Shown: one piece after another, positions 11,356 through 24,334 of the stretch
How positions within the stretch are numbered: the first letter of the stretch is position 1
Layout of the letters: each line of letters starts with the position of its first letter
Assembly (NCBI RefSeq): GCF_964019385.1
Contig: NC_088654.1
Location: 17,994,174 to 18,058,173 of the forward strand
Direction of reading: 5' to 3'
Source of the DNA: Sycon ciliatum
Lineage: Eukaryota > Porifera > Calcarea > Leucosolenida > Sycettidae
Length of the DNA: 64,000 nt
Translations under genes and position numbers: made by a program
The notes under the pieces: generated by a model
The model's database searches: none
Seen by the model: the letters and a program-made list of their open reading frames with translations, nothing else
Told to the model about the DNA's origin: nothing

Positions 11356-11712
11356 TCAGTAGTACTGCTTTTTAGTTCGAGTGGGCGAGTAACGGAACGT
11401 CTTCTGAGAAGCCTTACTAACAGGAGGTAGTAACAAGTTGTACTTAGTGGTGAGGACGCGAGGCTTGGCAAGGAAGTGAGCAACCCCGCTATTGTTCAAT
11501 TCTTCCTGGAAGAGAAAGCGTATTTGGAACACGTGGTTATAAGTGTTGAGGATACGAGGTTTGGCAAGGAAGCCAGCTACCTGTGCATCGCTATTTCTCA
11601 ATTCTGTCTGGAAGAGAAGTGTTCTTGTTAGACTTCGGCCAGCGAGGAAGTGCAACTTGACGGTAGCTTCCGCGGTTCCCGCATTGGGTATGGCTCCGAC
11701 AGCCTTGACCAC
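11356..11712 (-). repeat. Diverged tandem repeat of about 100 bp
   Basis: Two and a half units containing tttggcaaggaag and attcttcctggaagag, open on the minus strand as 33-residue units (LFQEELNNS, then FLAKPRVL). There is no start, splice or family evidence for a gene. Confidence 0.45.
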
Positions 11713-11924
11713 GATGACGAGAAATCCAATGCTGGTATGGGTCTCAGCAATGGGTATTGCTGTGTCGCCGGTCCGTACGAGCTCTCAATGTCCTGCGGTT
11801 TGCATGTGGTTATTATAGGGATAAGGCGCGTGTGGTGATCTGCTCGTCTCTGAAGACAGCTAATCCTACCAACACCTGAAATTCTTGTAAGCAAGCATGT
11901 TTTCACGGCTATAATCCGTCTTTA

Positions 11925-12120
11925 ATTCCCGTAGCTATGCAGAAGACGTTACTTCAGTAACGTCTGGCGTTAGCCAGGGTCCACACAGCTTTAATTTGGT
12001 ATTTGTGTGTTTGTTTGTTTGTGTGTTTGTGTCACGCCTGGCGCTATCCCGTATCTGTCCCGTACCGTACCGTACCATCAAACACAGCTGGCCACATACA
12101 GCTGGCCGCAATATTCAAAT
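11925..12120. repeat. Dispersed repeat, copy 1
   Basis: Shares about 190 bp with 62023-62240, including the palindrome agacgttacttcagtaacgt, a GTTT-rich run and the motif ctatcccgtatctgtcccgt. Repeat family unknown. Confidence 0.7.
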
Positions 12121-12139
12121 AGGGCTTTCAAACGCAAGA

Positions 12140-12790
12140 TCATAACGTGAAGCAACTTGGAAGATTGGGTATGAATGCGAAGTGTATGGGGAATGCATGA
12201 AGGGCGATAGTGCGGGTTCGAATCCCAGGATATGCCTGAAAAAAAATAGGAGAATTGAAAAATTTATAATATCCCTATGCTTTTTGCCGACATCAATCTC
12301 GTGGCCAGGATACAGCTGCCTTAGTATTACCTAATGCGTACATATATTGGGTATGGACTGCACTCAGTTTCTTTTCTGGCTGCAGGTCGGTGGAACACTC
12401 TTCCTCCAAACTGTCGTCAGGCACAATCTGCTGGTACTTTTGCTCAACTCACAAAGATTCACCTAGGGTTCCCTGTAACAAGGCCATGCCTGTTGGGACT
12501 CCCCTAGTCAAATAATAAATACTACTACAGTACTACTACTACTACTACTATCAAGGCGGTAGACGGTGTCGTATTACCCACGATCGTACCTTTCCCGTAC
12601 CTATCCCGTACCGTACCGTATCATCAAAGACGGCTGGCCAAAATGCATATTCAAATAGGGCTTTCAAATGCAAGATCATAACGTGAAGCAACTTGGAAGA
12701 ATTAGTATGTATGCGAAGTTTATCGGGGGATGCATGCAGGGCGCGCGATAGTGCGGGTTCGAATCCCAGGTTATGTCTAAAATAAAGGAT
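12140..12790 (+). repeat. Two SINE-like units with tRNA-type B box
   Basis: Units at about 12110-12290 and 12640-12800 share cttggaag..gtatg and the B box gggttcgaatcccag, each followed by an A-rich stretch. Features suggest a tRNA-derived SINE; an A box is not clear. Confidence 0.5.
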
Positions 12791-13484
12791 TTTTTTAAAG
12801 AATTTATAACATCCCTATGCTTTTTTTTGTCTAGGTCATCAAGGCAAAAAAGCATAGCGTAGGGCCCTGAGCTTCCAAGCTCTCTCGTTGATTCTGTTTA
12901 CACTCGGCATGACTCCAATGTGAAACGCCCCAAATGGCTGTGGCACCACGTGGGAAAACGAGAAAAAATTCTACGAAATCGTCCCAGGGGAGTTTTCTTG
13001 TTTATAATACGGACAACTGTGACCTTACGTAAAACGAGCGTTAGAACATTGCATGTCCCATTAGTTAGTACATGTTTGTGTTCGTTATTGTTTACTTCAA
13101 TCCCTTGCTATAATTAGACTCCGGTGGCGTCCTAGGTCCTCTTATTATAAAAATATTAAATAAAGTTCACACAAGCCCGTTACCACTTTCTGACTCAAAT
13201 GTTTTGAAGAACACAAACAGCTCAGGAAGTTTTTCGCTGGCGTCAGGCCACCAAATGCCTGGTATACCAAGGTGGCAGATGCAGCAGTGAGGGTGAGTTG
13301 GTAACTCTCACAACCAATGCCCAACAAGGCTGCGAACCTTGTTAGCTCCATCCATGTTACCCTCACTCCGAGCAGTGAGTAGATCTACCCAGTTGACCAT
13401 GGGTGCCGGCGCAGTTCATTGCATGTAAAGTGGTTCACGCATGCATCACCGCATTTGTTAGCACAGTACACGCTTCCTGCTCCC

Positions 13485-13552
13485 AGACGGGGTCACGAAC
13501 TCGGGACCTTGTGATTCGCAAACAGGCCCACAACCACTCGACCAAAGCGATA
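13485..13552 (-). repeat. tRNA-like sequence, probable SINE head
   Basis: Minus strand has tggtcgagtgg (A box) and gagttcgtgac (weak B box), but the anticodon arm does not fold well, so it is not a functional tRNA. Confidence 0.4.
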
Positions 13553-13762
13553 ATTATATTGATGATTGTGCTCTTTACGCAAAGAACTAGCCGATAGACA
13601 GATTGAGTAGGGGTAAAGTTGTACACTGGAAAGTGTACAATATGTGCCGGTATTTACTTTCAAAATTAATGATTTTCTTATCAGATTAAAATGGTCGCTG
13701 TATCCAGTGCAGTTGCTGTATAGAACTGTCCGTGCATGGAAAGACGACATTAAAAGCAGGTG

Positions 13763-13834
13763 GTCGCTAAACACAGAGGTCGCTAAACACAGAGGTCGCT
13801 AAACACAGAGGTCGCTAAACACAGAGGTCGCTTA
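13763..13834. repeat. 16-bp tandem repeat
   Basis: About four units of gtcgctaaacacagag. Confidence 0.85.
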
Positions 13835-14317
13835 CACCAGGTTTTACTGTACATGTACGTACTAGGCGAGTTCCACTGGATAAACAAAGCTAACAGCATC
13901 TGCGGTAGTCCATAACGTTTTACATAATGTAGTGTCTTGTATAGCCGCCTGTCTTGTATAAAAGCCTGTCTTGTATAGAAGCTTGTTTTAGAACACAAGC
14001 CTGATGTTTAAGATACACTGTCAGCACATACTCCTGGTTTAGTGTTGACATACATAGAAATACGAGGTTGGAGTGGAAGCCTAACTTGAATAGAAGCCTA
14101 GCACTGACATCGGTTTATACGGCTGTAAGCATCTGCCTTTATACGCGACATTACAGAAAGCAATCGTTACACAGGAAAGTCATCCGAGGCTAGCAAAGCG
14201 GACATGAAGTAAGAAGGATCGCGGTTTTTTGTGGGGCATCAGCCTCCGCAAAAAAGAGAAACAGAAAGAACAGAATCAAAGATAAAGGGGTGGGGAGAGA
14301 GCGATATATATAAATAG

Positions 14318-14520
14318 AGAGAGAGAGAGACACACACACGCACACGCACACGCGCACACACACATAAACAGACAGAGATAGACACAATTATAGACATGCA
14401 TACACACATACGCACACATGCACACACACACACACATGTATACCCGGACGCGTGTGCATGTACACACACATACATACACATAATATTCTGTACACAACCC
14501 CCCCCCCCACACACACACAC
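14318..14520. repeat. GA/CA microsatellite
   Basis: A GA run, then imperfect CA repeats just downstream of the stop of gene 1, so possibly in its 3' UTR. Confidence 0.85.
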
Positions 14521-14572
14521 GAATGCAGAGGTAGCAGAGAAGAATCGGTGATGGAAATGTATCATCTCAGCG

Positions 14573-15311
14573 TTACACAATGTCTTCTTCTTCATCTTCT
14601 TCTCTCTGATCCATACTTCCTTCTTCCTGGGTTTCTGAGAGTTCCAGCATTTCGCCTGTGCTTCTGAGACGGAATGTAGAGGTTTGTTGGGACCCTGTAT
14701 CAGAAATTCCAACCAAAGGAGTTAGACTGGTGATGCTGGATAATTGCTGACTACTCAGTTGCCTATCCTCTTCCGAAAGCTGTCGATCCTCCAGGTTTCT
14801 TCCCTCTGCAGCAGGATTTTCAACGGTGGGGTTCCTTTCACTTCTGCTGCCCGGCCGTTGGGTCGAGGCGTTCGGTATAGATCCTGCGCTGCCTGTTACG
14901 TTGGTCGAGCGCTGGGAAGTGCTTGTGAGCCTGGGGAAATGCAGCAGCACTGATGCAATGGATGCTCGCCAGGTGGTACGCACGTCTACGTCACGTGACA
15001 CGTGTAGAAAGATTCCCAGTCCCTGCAGAGTGTTGGTGATGGCAAAGATGAACTGAAGAGCGAGGTGATCATAGACGGCTACCAGGGCACCAAACAGCCA
15101 GGAAATTCCTAGCAGAACTGACAATGCAACGACGACTCGAAGTAGATACGACACACTGGACGTGTCTTTTGCCTTTCCTGTTATCGCACTGCTTCTGTGA
15201 TGACGCAACAAGACTACTACTCGTACGATTACTGCTATATTTGAGAGCAGGCAGACACACATCGGAGAGATGAACGCTACGTAGAACACAGTATCGTTGG
15301 CAATCCAACAA
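14573..15311 (-). CDS. Gene 1 terminal exon: TM5-TM7 and cytoplasmic tail
   Basis: 739 bp, acceptor cctgcag, ending at TAA (14573-14575). It begins CWIANDTVFYVAFISP (ECL2/TM5), then TM6 with LLGISWLFGALVAVYD (the LLG..W.fG adhesion signature) and TM7 with ITNTLQGLGIFLHV. The tail of about 140 residues is Ser/Thr- and Gln-rich and ends in a Glu/Asp cluster and EDIV, which fits a class III PDZ-binding end (inference). Confidence 0.95.
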
Positions 15312-16457
15312 CTGCAGGAATCAGAAACACGAACAAACATCACAGTTCAGGATCCTAAGTGGTGTGTTACTGCGTGTTATGTGTGTACCATTGTACAGTG
15401 TTACCAAGTGCCCTCTACCCCGATGCGTACTGCCCCGTGCCATTTTGCAGAAATTTTCAGAGATTTGCGGCGTTGTTTTTCTCTTCAGGACAAATTTTTG
15501 ACTGATTTAGTGAAATTTGGAAAAAACGATACTGTACAACCTTTCCAGCTACAGGCTTCACGTCTTGTGAAGCCTACGAATACAATTTTCAACTTCGCCA
15601 GGTCATTACTTTGGTCTACTTTGCTTGATTTTCACAATTTAGGGCTCGTTGGAAAGCGCTTGGCAGGAGCAACGCTAGGATGCCAAGCTCCATTATGAAG
15701 CCGGCACAAATCAGGCGCGGTAGCACAGCAAAATCGTCTCTAAGCCTAATATGCAAACAAATTCGCCCCATCAACACCATTCCACTTTCCTTCATCGCAG
15801 AACACTCAACTTTTTTCTGGGCGATTCAAATCTCAGTCGGCTACATCATTATAAAGTGCTCGGTTGCTCAAAGAGCACACAAAAAGAGATTTCGCCCCAA
15901 AATGGCGAAGAGATCGATCAAACATTTGATTTTCCGTGGTAAGAATACCTGAATACGGAGCGCAATATCTCTGAAGTCCGACATCGTATCTCTTCAGTGA
16001 TTGCATTGGACAGCTTGGATTTGTTGCTACAACGTAGACCCTTCGATTGTTGCATTTCCACAAGAAACTATGGAGCTACGAAGGTTTTAGTAATCGATTA
16101 TACACGCACGTGAACGTTTGCGGGATATTCGATTGAAATCTGTACTGTGGATAAAACTTCGTTTTTCCGTAAGAACATGGACAAATACGGGCGGCGGTTG
16201 GCAACACTGTTTTGTATGTGTTTTGGTTTGCATCGCCAGTGTCATCTGACTTATCTTGCATGGAAAGCCCAGCATAGACAATACGCAAGTCCAAAGTTGT
16301 GCCACTAGAAGAAAGAGAGAGGGAGACTGAGAGAGATGCTGAGAGAGAGAGATAAAGACAGCCAGACACAAAGAGAGACAGAGAGACAGATATGGAGGGA
16401 GAGAAAGATATAAAGCGAGAGAGAGATACGCCAACGGAATTCACATCATCGTCTTAC

Positions 16458-16527
16458 TATTTTCCGCTGCCATACACGTCGAAGCTTCCAATTCCTCCTG
16501 AGATTGCAACAATGAATAGTGGCATAC
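16458..16527 (-). CDS. Gene 1 TM4 exon
   Basis: 70 bp, acceptor tttctag and donor GTAAGA, phase 1-2. Encodes MPLFIVAISGGIGSFDVYGS, the TM4 and ECL2 start. Joined to the next exon it gives Y-CWI, the conserved ECL2 cysteine-tryptophan. It is too short to stand out as an ORF but is fixed by both phases. Confidence 0.92.
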
Positions 16528-18226
16528 CTAGAAAAACACACATTGAAATCAACAATAACCTTTGGAAAATGCGCGCACTTGAGGTGATATTTTTGAGAGA
16601 AACCTTTTTTAAAGTCTTATATGTTAGAATAACGTTTTACAGCAAATACAATGCAACTTCAGTCCATCACTTTTACACCGTTAAACACTGGAAATCCATG
16701 TCCAGATCAAGAAAGTGTGGCACTTGCACATATGGGGTGAGACGCAAATTTTTTGTTCCACAGCTAAATTTGAAGTCACGAGTTTGACAATGCGTCCTTT
16801 CCAGAAGGCCGAAAAGCAAAAAATCCACCGCCACTTTGTTTCTAGTAGGCATCCACGTCAGGTTTGTCTTAGACAGTGTGAAAGAAACATTGGGTTTTAT
16901 AGTACATTTCAAAAAGATTTACAATCAGGTTTTGGTCTTAAAAAGTATGAAGATAAGGGAAATTTGGACAACAAAGTACAAAGAATGGCTTGTTAGGACA
17001 CGGCAAATTGTGCTGTGTAGGCCTTGGAATAATTGGACTAGCCGTTAAGGAGTTAGAATATCGGAAAGGTTTCCGGCCTTTCCCAGGGTTTACAATTTGC
17101 CCTGGAAACCATTATCGATTTTTGATTAAAAAAACCACGATTTATCCTTTCCTTTTTGGCCTTGTGGTTATGAATGCTGTCTGCTGACCATAAAGTTGTG
17201 AGCTCAAATCCTAAACTATCTTCGAGTCAAACGGTTTTTTCATTGTTTTGGTGATCTACAAGACAAAATTTAATAAAAGAAGGTGGCTGCGCCAAACGAC
17301 TTGTTGGAGCTTGCATTTCCTGCCGAACTGACTGACACTTGACTGGATCACGCCATGTGATTCTGAACACACCCACAACACTGAAACAGTGTGGGTGAAC
17401 ATGGAAGTCATTGCGCTGTAGCTACGTGTTGTTGAATACACCAGCACATCGATCCATCGATTTATTTTTGAGAGTTATTTTAATATTTCAAGATCGCCAA
17501 TATATTTGAATTTAGGAGTCAACGCCGGCTTCTATCAGCTTTCACAGGCGCCTGCTTTTCTCAAGATGTTGTCGAAGTCACACGGATAGCTTTGCCAAAT
17601 CATAGCCTTGGGAATGAGTCTGTGTCGATGTCGTTTTCGTCACATGGTGAGAGTAAATTGCATCACAGCTCAAATAGTTTATTTGAGCACAAAACGAATT
17701 GGGACCCATCCCGCTCGTCAACATTTACCACACCTTCGACATGTCCTCTCTGACTCCATATCAATACGAGGAAGAACTCGTTTGTTGTAAATCAGACGTA
17801 CGTGTACCGACGTGAGTGAGTTGTCATTTTTCATGCATTCGCGCGGAATATTTCTTCGAGTTCACAGTGAGTTTTTCCAGGCAGCGCTCGAGGGCTCATA
17901 CGGTAAGACGGCAAACTCCCCGGGCGATCACCAGGATTGCAAATCTTTTTGAAACAGACTGTAAGTTCTGCTTGGAAGTGATTCTGACGACTGATTATGG
18001 GGTGGTGGCGTCCCACGAAGCGAAAAGGTGGTTCTTGACCAGGGAGTTGTACGACTCCTTGTTCTTGACCTGCCCAGTACGCGAACTCGTCGATTTTTTT
18101 TGGAAGTGATTGAGTTTTTTTTTCGACCGTGCTACGACTTACAGTGAGTTGGAAATATGTGTCTCAACTATCAAGAGAGTGATAAACAGAAAAAGTTCCA
18201 AATTTCTTGCCATGCTTTTGACTTAC

Positions 18227-18489
18227 CTGCAGTCACCACATACGCTACTTTCACCGTGGACTGGTTGACAGCAGTTAGCAGATTCACCAGTTGTTTGTAC
18301 AGCAAGAAGGCATCCAACGAGGTCAGCGCAAATGCCAGCAGAAACAGGAAGTGCAGCAACATGGCAATGGCTGTGCATGCTGCTCTGTTGGCCGTTGCAC
18401 GTACTCCCAATGTGAACAGTAACAGCGCTAGCAGCAAGCTGGTACTCAGGCAGAAGACGATACGGTGGTGACGACGATTACGTATTGAC
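18227..18489 (-). CDS. Gene 1 TM2-TM3 exon
   Basis: 263 bp, acceptor tttcag and donor GTAAGT, phase 2-1. Encodes the basic first loop (SIRNRRHHR), TM2 (LSTSLLLALLLFTLGV), the conserved extracellular Cys (RAACTAIAM) and TM3 (LLHFLFLLAFALTSLDAFLL). The LLHFLFL.aF signature is diagnostic for adhesion GPCRs. Confidence 0.95.
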
Positions 18490-18718
18490 CTGAAAACAAA
18501 ATTTTAATAGTGATGGGAGATCAATGTTGTCACCATTCACAGAGAGATAGGGATACAGATGGAAAAATGCATAAGAACATGAAGAGATATATGGACACAG
18601 AGACGTGTACGCAACTGGACACACATGGCACACTTGCGCGTACGCAGTCACAAAATAGACGTATAAACAGACGGACCGACTTCGGACCTTGGGCGCCCAT
18701 CGCTAGTGCGATGAGACC

Positions 18719-18805
18719 ATGCACAAACACACACACACACACACACATGCACACACATACACATACACATACGCACACACTCACACATACACACACACAC
18801 ACATG
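18719..18805. repeat. AC microsatellite in gene 1 intron
   Basis: Imperfect acac repeat between the TM2-TM3 and TM1 exons. Confidence 0.9.
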
Positions 18806-19462
18806 CAAGGGCGCATGTGTATAGGAAGACAACCGGACTAGCAGACGGAAAGACAAACAGACAGAAGCACCTTAAATACAGATATTATCAAGAGCAGTTG
18901 TTGAACACTTGACACATTGGAAGACAATAAGGTCTACATGCGTGGTCAAATTGTTTCTCACAGTTCTCATGAGACTCGGCCAAAGGCCGAGTTGTCCGCG
19001 TCTGCAGGGACGCCACCACCCTCTTGGATCAAGGCGCAGATGCAGCTCCTAAGCTGTGGGAGGTGAGTAGATCAGACCCACCACAAAGAGGTAAAAGCCC
19101 GACAATCCCATTCGCCACATCCATGCATGCCCAACTCTACACAGAATCATCATGCAGGGCTCTTCACCCTTTCAGTCAGTCTACGCCATTACGATAAATT
19201 CATTTGTACCAATCTACAACATGTTTTGGAATATCGACCTTCCCCCCCCCCCCCTCTCCCCCACATGCTCTTGCTGGCATTGTTCATGAAAAAACGGAAT
19301 TGAAGTGTCTCATTCTTGATTGTGTTTTCCCTTTGTTGAAGCCCCTGAAACCACTTACGGCTATGGGTCCTACATACTAACATAAACACACACCGTGACC
19401 AACCGGTTGGTACATGCAGTCGTGGTCTGCCAGAGAATATATTCACAATAGTGATAACGTAC

Positions 19463-19572
19463 CGGAAACATGCGATTGTCGACATTGCAGCGATCAGTGA
19501 GGCAATAGATAGAGCACAGCCGATGTAGGTAACGATGCTCAGTGCTCTCTGGGCTTTGCTTTCCGGTCCTTG
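19463..19572 (-). CDS. Gene 1 TM1 exon
   Basis: 110 bp, acceptor atcag and donor GTACGT, phase 0-2. Encodes ALSIVTYIGCALSIASLIAA, a classic class-B/adhesion TM1 with the lS.iTyiGc.lS pattern. An acceptor 8 bp upstream is also AG but would break phase with the GPS exon. The intron to the GPS exon is 6.3 kb and holds a LINE, a long AC repeat and a minisatellite. Confidence 0.9.
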
Positions 19573-19809
19573 CTGATTGACTACATTGCGAGACTACATG
19601 TATGCAGGTACACAGGATACATTTACAGACATTATACATTCATGACTTTTGTGCATGTGCACAGCATGCATTCACACACACACACACCTTCCTTCCTTCG
19701 CCCACTGCCACGATTGGCTATGTGTCCCCAAACGGGGCGACTTGGAGGAGTGCTGTCTCCGGGACGCGGCATGAGGCCCTGCGAGTCCGGCGGGACGTGA
19801 ACGGCTGTT

Positions 19810-21085
19810 TCACTGTTTGTTTTTTGCCTTTGCGGAGCGATGGGAGGTGCAACTATGTCTAGCGATGTCTTGAGGACGGCTGAAACGGCGTGTGCAGACC
19901 ATACACAGGAGTGGTTTCACGGCAGGTTGTACACGAGAGCATACCACACTGTAGACTCCATCCTGACACCTGGTTCTCCACTCAGACCTATCATCTGCTG
20001 TTTCAAGCCACTCATTCATGCCAATGGACACCGCCGTCAGGTCATGTTTGATTGGGTCTTTCCACCTCTTCCGGGGGCCATGTGGAGGTCGTTTAGACGG
20101 CAAGGCACCAAAGAGCAATTGGCGGGGAATACGGTCATCCATGCGAGCCAGGTGGCCCAGCCATTGGAGACGACGGCGCCGGACCTTGTCAGAGACCTGC
20201 TCCATGTCACCCCACCACTGCCGTACCTGAAGGGTTGTCACGTGCTCGTCCATCTGGCGCGCCCGACTGATGCCCAGGACCATGCGTATAGATCGCAGGT
20301 GAAACGACTCCAGACGCTGGAGATCCCGTTGCCTCGGTGTCCAGTTCTCAGCACCATAGAGGAGTACTGCCAACACAGTGACTCCGTACACAACACGCTT
20401 GAGACCGATAGGAAACTCCGAGTTCGCAAACACAGCTTTCTTCAATGCGCCAAATGCGCCCGAAGCTGCGGCGATCCTGCGAGAGACATCAAAGCTACTC
20501 CTAGCATCAGGAGTGATCTGGCAGCCAAGATAGCGAAAGCTGTCCACGCATTCGACGGTTCCACCCAAAGGCAACATATCCGACGCCACCACACCAACGC
20601 CCATAGGCATGAACTTAGTTTTGCCCAGATTGACTGACAGGCCAAAAGATGCTGCAACCTGTCGAAACGTGGCCAAGGCCCTTTCAGCACCGCCGTAGGT
20701 TTTGGCGAACAGTGACGAATCGTCCGCAAACTGACACTCCGTGATAGTCACCCTGCGACACTCTCTGAGACGCGTATTGAACAAGCAGTCTCTGCGAAAC
20801 TGCGACACCTGGATACCGATATCCTCGTCATTGGCGATGGTAGCATGCCACTTTTCCACAACCGCACCCATGAATAAGTTGAACAGGATCGGGGCCATAG
20901 TGCATCCCTGACGTAGGCCATTTCCCACCGGGAAAGGGTCGAGCAGATCTGCGCCGAGACGAATGGATGCAGACATGCCTTCATGGAACGACCGAATGAT
21001 GGAGATCATCTTATCCGGCACGCCGAGCCTGGAGAGAACCCTATGCTTTGCGCAAGTCGATGAACACCGCAAAGCCCTTTGATGA
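19810..21085 (-). pseudogene. LINE reverse transcriptase, 5'-truncated
   Basis: Minus-strand frame with RT motifs NGLRQGCTMAPILFNLF (B), CQFADDSSLF (C), FRYLGCQITPD, and the C-terminal RLQWLGHLARMDDRIPRQ segment, ending in a zinc-finger-like CMVC...H...H tail. The motif A segment (FAVFIDLRKA) sits in another frame at about 21050, so a small deletion lies there. The clade differs from the CR1-like LINEs in the window and is uncertain. It lies in the GPS-TM1 intron of gene 1. Confidence 0.82.
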
Positions 21086-21086
21086 A

Positions 21087-21108
21087 TGCTCACACACACA
21101 CACACACA

Positions 21109-21175
<67 letters not shown>

Positions 21176-21193
21176 CCACACACACACACACAA

Positions 21194-21291
<98 letters not shown>

Positions 21292-21300
21292 GCACACACA
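21087..21300. repeat. Long AC microsatellite
   Basis: About 210 bp of almost pure AC abutting the truncated 5' end of the LINE. Confidence 0.97.
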
Positions 21301-21509
21301 CGTATGCACTCATATGCACGTATACCCAGGAACATAAATGCATGAGCACATCAAATGACAGACAAAGAACACATACCCCATGGGGAACAGGGAAGAATCC
21401 TTCAGTATGAATAAACACGCAAAAGTTACGAAAAATTTGCGTTCTAAGCGAAAAGATTGTCTTATAAGAAAACACACATACTGAGTTCCACGCTATTTAG
21501 ATATGAATG

Positions 21510-21664
21510 CTTTGAGTTGTTTTGTTTTTTCACGGCTGAGCGTAGCGAAAGAGTGCAAAAAACGTATTTTTCACTCACAAATATTTTCGTGCATTTGCTC
21601 TTGTTCTGCGCAACTCCGTTGAACCTGCCATCGTGGTCTTTGTTTTTCCTCGTGGTAGTTGAAG
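21510..21664. repeat. Dispersed repeat, copy 1 of 2
   Basis: About 150 bp (tttttcacggctgagcgtag onwards to gtggtagttgaagt) virtually identical to 25031-25175. A related flank (gtgattgctctggtagacca) is itself repeated at 24968 and 25620. No ORF of known type. Confidence 0.8.
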
Positions 21665-23719
21665 TTTTCAAGTGCTCCAGTTTTTAGTTTCCACTCGCAG
21701 CCACACAACACCACAACTCATCTTATTATTTTTTCAGAGTAGATCTACAGTGTAATAGTCCGGGAGAAAGAAACGACAGTGCCGTGCACCGTCTATAATG
21801 AATCGGTCCAGCCTACAAAAGGTCCACATCGCGTATCGCCTGGTTGGGCCTGCAAACTGATGTACCAGTAACCTGACGTTTTTGGGAGCTGCAGATCGAT
21901 CTGCGAAAGGCGGAAACAGCTAAAACGAGCTGAGCGTAATCCGCCACACACAAGCAAGTAAGTTTGGTACCAGGCGGAGCAGAGTCACCGTTGACAGCTA
22001 CACAAATCAGGGCGTTTCGGACGACCAGCAAAGATTGGGGAAGTAAAATTTAGTTGACAAAACAATTGGTCACTCAGTTCCGACATGTCGAGTCGACACC
22101 TACCTGTACCGCAACCATACTCTTCAAAGCTTCAGCGAGTCCTTGAGAGTTTTCCGTGGGCGCAGTGATGAGATCGAGAGTCTACGGAGTCGGTGATGAG
22201 CGCTGTCGATCACAACATCGTGTCCCAAATGGTGGCGAAGCTCCTGGCAGAGGTGACACCGCAGTCATACTGAAGTAGTTGTCTGATATCGTGGCGAAGG
22301 GCAGCAAGGTCGTAGCTGTCTGTTGACAACACCAACCGGAGTTCATTGGGACAGCCAGCCAGTTTTCGGACCGCACATGGACCGGAGAGAAAAGATAAGT
22401 ATCAGTACTTGAGACTGTGGATGTTTTTTCGATAATTTAAATTAAGAAGTACATAATCATGTAGTTGACACGATCGAAAGGGGTGTACATGCCGTCGAGG
22501 GAGCAAACAAACGCCCAGTCCGTACCGCTCTAGGCCATACACAGGGTGCATGATCAATGTCACGGGACCATCAGAATGTTATGGATGTGCAGAGCGATGT
22601 ACATGACAATATCGTGTTTGTAGAGGCAACCATGAACAACAAGAGCAGTTAGTTTGTCAGTCTGAGTACAAAAATCGGGCAACAATGGCAGGGCAGTAAA
22701 TGTTGTCCAAGTCAAACATCGTGCAAAATGCTAGTAGATTTCCGGCCAGGTGTAATCGGGGTGTAACAGATTTCGACGTCCGCAGCCATCGGACACACAA
22801 GGGGGGACAATTGGCCGGCAGGACGAGACAAATGTTTGTTTGTTTTTTCACAGGTGGGGCCCACCAGACATGGTTCCGGAAGAAATTCACGCAAAAGTTG
22901 ACTGCTTGCTGACTTCAAACTTGTGTTCCCGAGGTGCCCATCCACCTCACTCACGTCAGATATTAGTATTATTCACACATTTCTACCGAATGAGTACACG
23001 GCTAAGCAGTACAGGGAGCCAGCATATGTTCTCTCAGCATAAAAGCAAGCAAAGAATAAGGAGTACATGGGCAATGGAAACAGTTCCAAAGTACAGCCTG
23101 GGATTGTGCAAACAAGTACGACAATAGTCATGGGCTATTGCAGCAAGCGACAAGAACACAACAGATAATGGGACAGCAACGGCAGGGGGACATGCGATGT
23201 TGACCAGGGGTGGGAAGCAATACTGTCCAGGTTTCCTTCGTCCAGAGAGTAAGACTAGGGTTCCCGAACACGCTCAATATCAGGGTACGTTCCAGACGGA
23301 GCGATAACTAAAGCGGCAGGTAGCGCGTAATCCTCGCGAGGTGAGGTAACATGATGGCACACTGCACAACTCCACTGTTGTAACGCCAAACCAATTCATA
23401 ACAGTTTTAAAAAGCCACCACTTTGATTGTGTAAGGTGTGCGAGACACCCCAGTCAGCTGCCAGGCCAAGTCAACTGGCTAAAGCTTTACGTATCTTGAT
23501 CTCGCTTGTGCATGCCGTCCTTATGTTTTCGGTGTTGAATCTTAATGAAGTATTTATATGTTTTCCTCTTGCTGTCTTTTAAGTACCAAGCCAGTACCTA
23601 GGCCGTGGAACAGACACCGGATCACCCACGACTGGAAAAGATGCAAGCGATTGGGAACGGCCTTGTGTGGTGTATAAATGGGTAACCCGGCTTGCCATTA
23701 TTTAGTGTGTATGTGAGTG

Positions 23720-24245
23720 ATGATGGAGTGAGTAAGAAGCCCGATGGGCAGTGATGACACATGATTGCGTAGGGCTTGATGCCATACTCACGGAGAAGCC
23801 CAATGGGCAGTGAGGACACAAGATTGTGTATGGCTTGATGCCATAATGAGGGAGAAGCCCGATGGGCCGTGATGGCACATGGTTGTGTATGGCTAGATGC
23901 CATGATGAGGGGGAGGGAGAAGCCCGATGGGCAGTGATGAGTATGGCTTGGTGCCATGATGAGGGAGAAGCCCGATGGGCAGTGATGACACATGGTTGTG
24001 TATGGCTTGATGCCATGATGAGGGAGAAGCCCGATGGGCAGTGATGGCACATGGCTGTGTATGGCTTGATGCCATGATGAGGGAGAAGCCCGATGGGCAG
24101 TGATGACACATGGTTGTGTATGGCTTGATGCCATGATGAGGGAGAAGCCCGATGGGCAGTGATGACACACGGTTGTGTATGGCTAGATGCCATGATGAGA
24201 GAGAAGCCCGATGGTCAGTGATGACACATGATGGTGTATGACTTG
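23720..24245. repeat. 59-bp minisatellite
   Basis: About nine units built on aagcccgatgggcagtgatg plus a variable middle (acacatggttgtgtatggct). Most spacings are 59 bp; one unit is shorter (49) and one longer (65). It lies in the GPS-TM1 intron. Confidence 0.93.
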
Positions 24246-24287
24246 ATGAACGATCATGTGGTTATGAATGATGACAGACATGTTGAA

Positions 24288-24289
<2 letters not shown>

Positions 24290-24332
<43 letters not shown>
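24290..24332. repeat. GA microsatellite
   Basis: About 40 bp of pure GA just after the minisatellite. Confidence 0.95.

Positions 24333-24334
<2 letters not shown>

Larger units (their letters stand above)
8065..14572. other. Intergenic region between gene 2 and gene 1
   Basis: No coding exon could be supported here. It holds AC-rich microsatellite, a large hairpin (10218-10345), dispersed repeats, SINE-like units with tRNA-type B boxes and short tandem repeats, listed separately. It must include the promoter of gene 2 and the 3' UTR of gene 1, but I see no core promoter motif I would defend. Confidence 0.6.

Noticed and set aside
19840..20637. 265-residue plus-strand frame
   Set aside because: Antisense shadow of the LINE RT at 19810-21085.
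19810..21309. Single 499-residue frame starting with a Cys-Val run
   Set aside because: The first 75 residues are only the translated AC microsatellite; the real coding part is a 5'-truncated LINE RT from about 21085 down.
23622..24193. Frames of about 160-180 residues with repeated HHCPSGFSL units
   Set aside because: Produced by the 59-bp minisatellite, whose length changes break the frame; no conserved domain.
23720..24245. CRISPR-like array
   Set aside because: Units are whole-length repeats without unique spacers, and the genome is eukaryotic.
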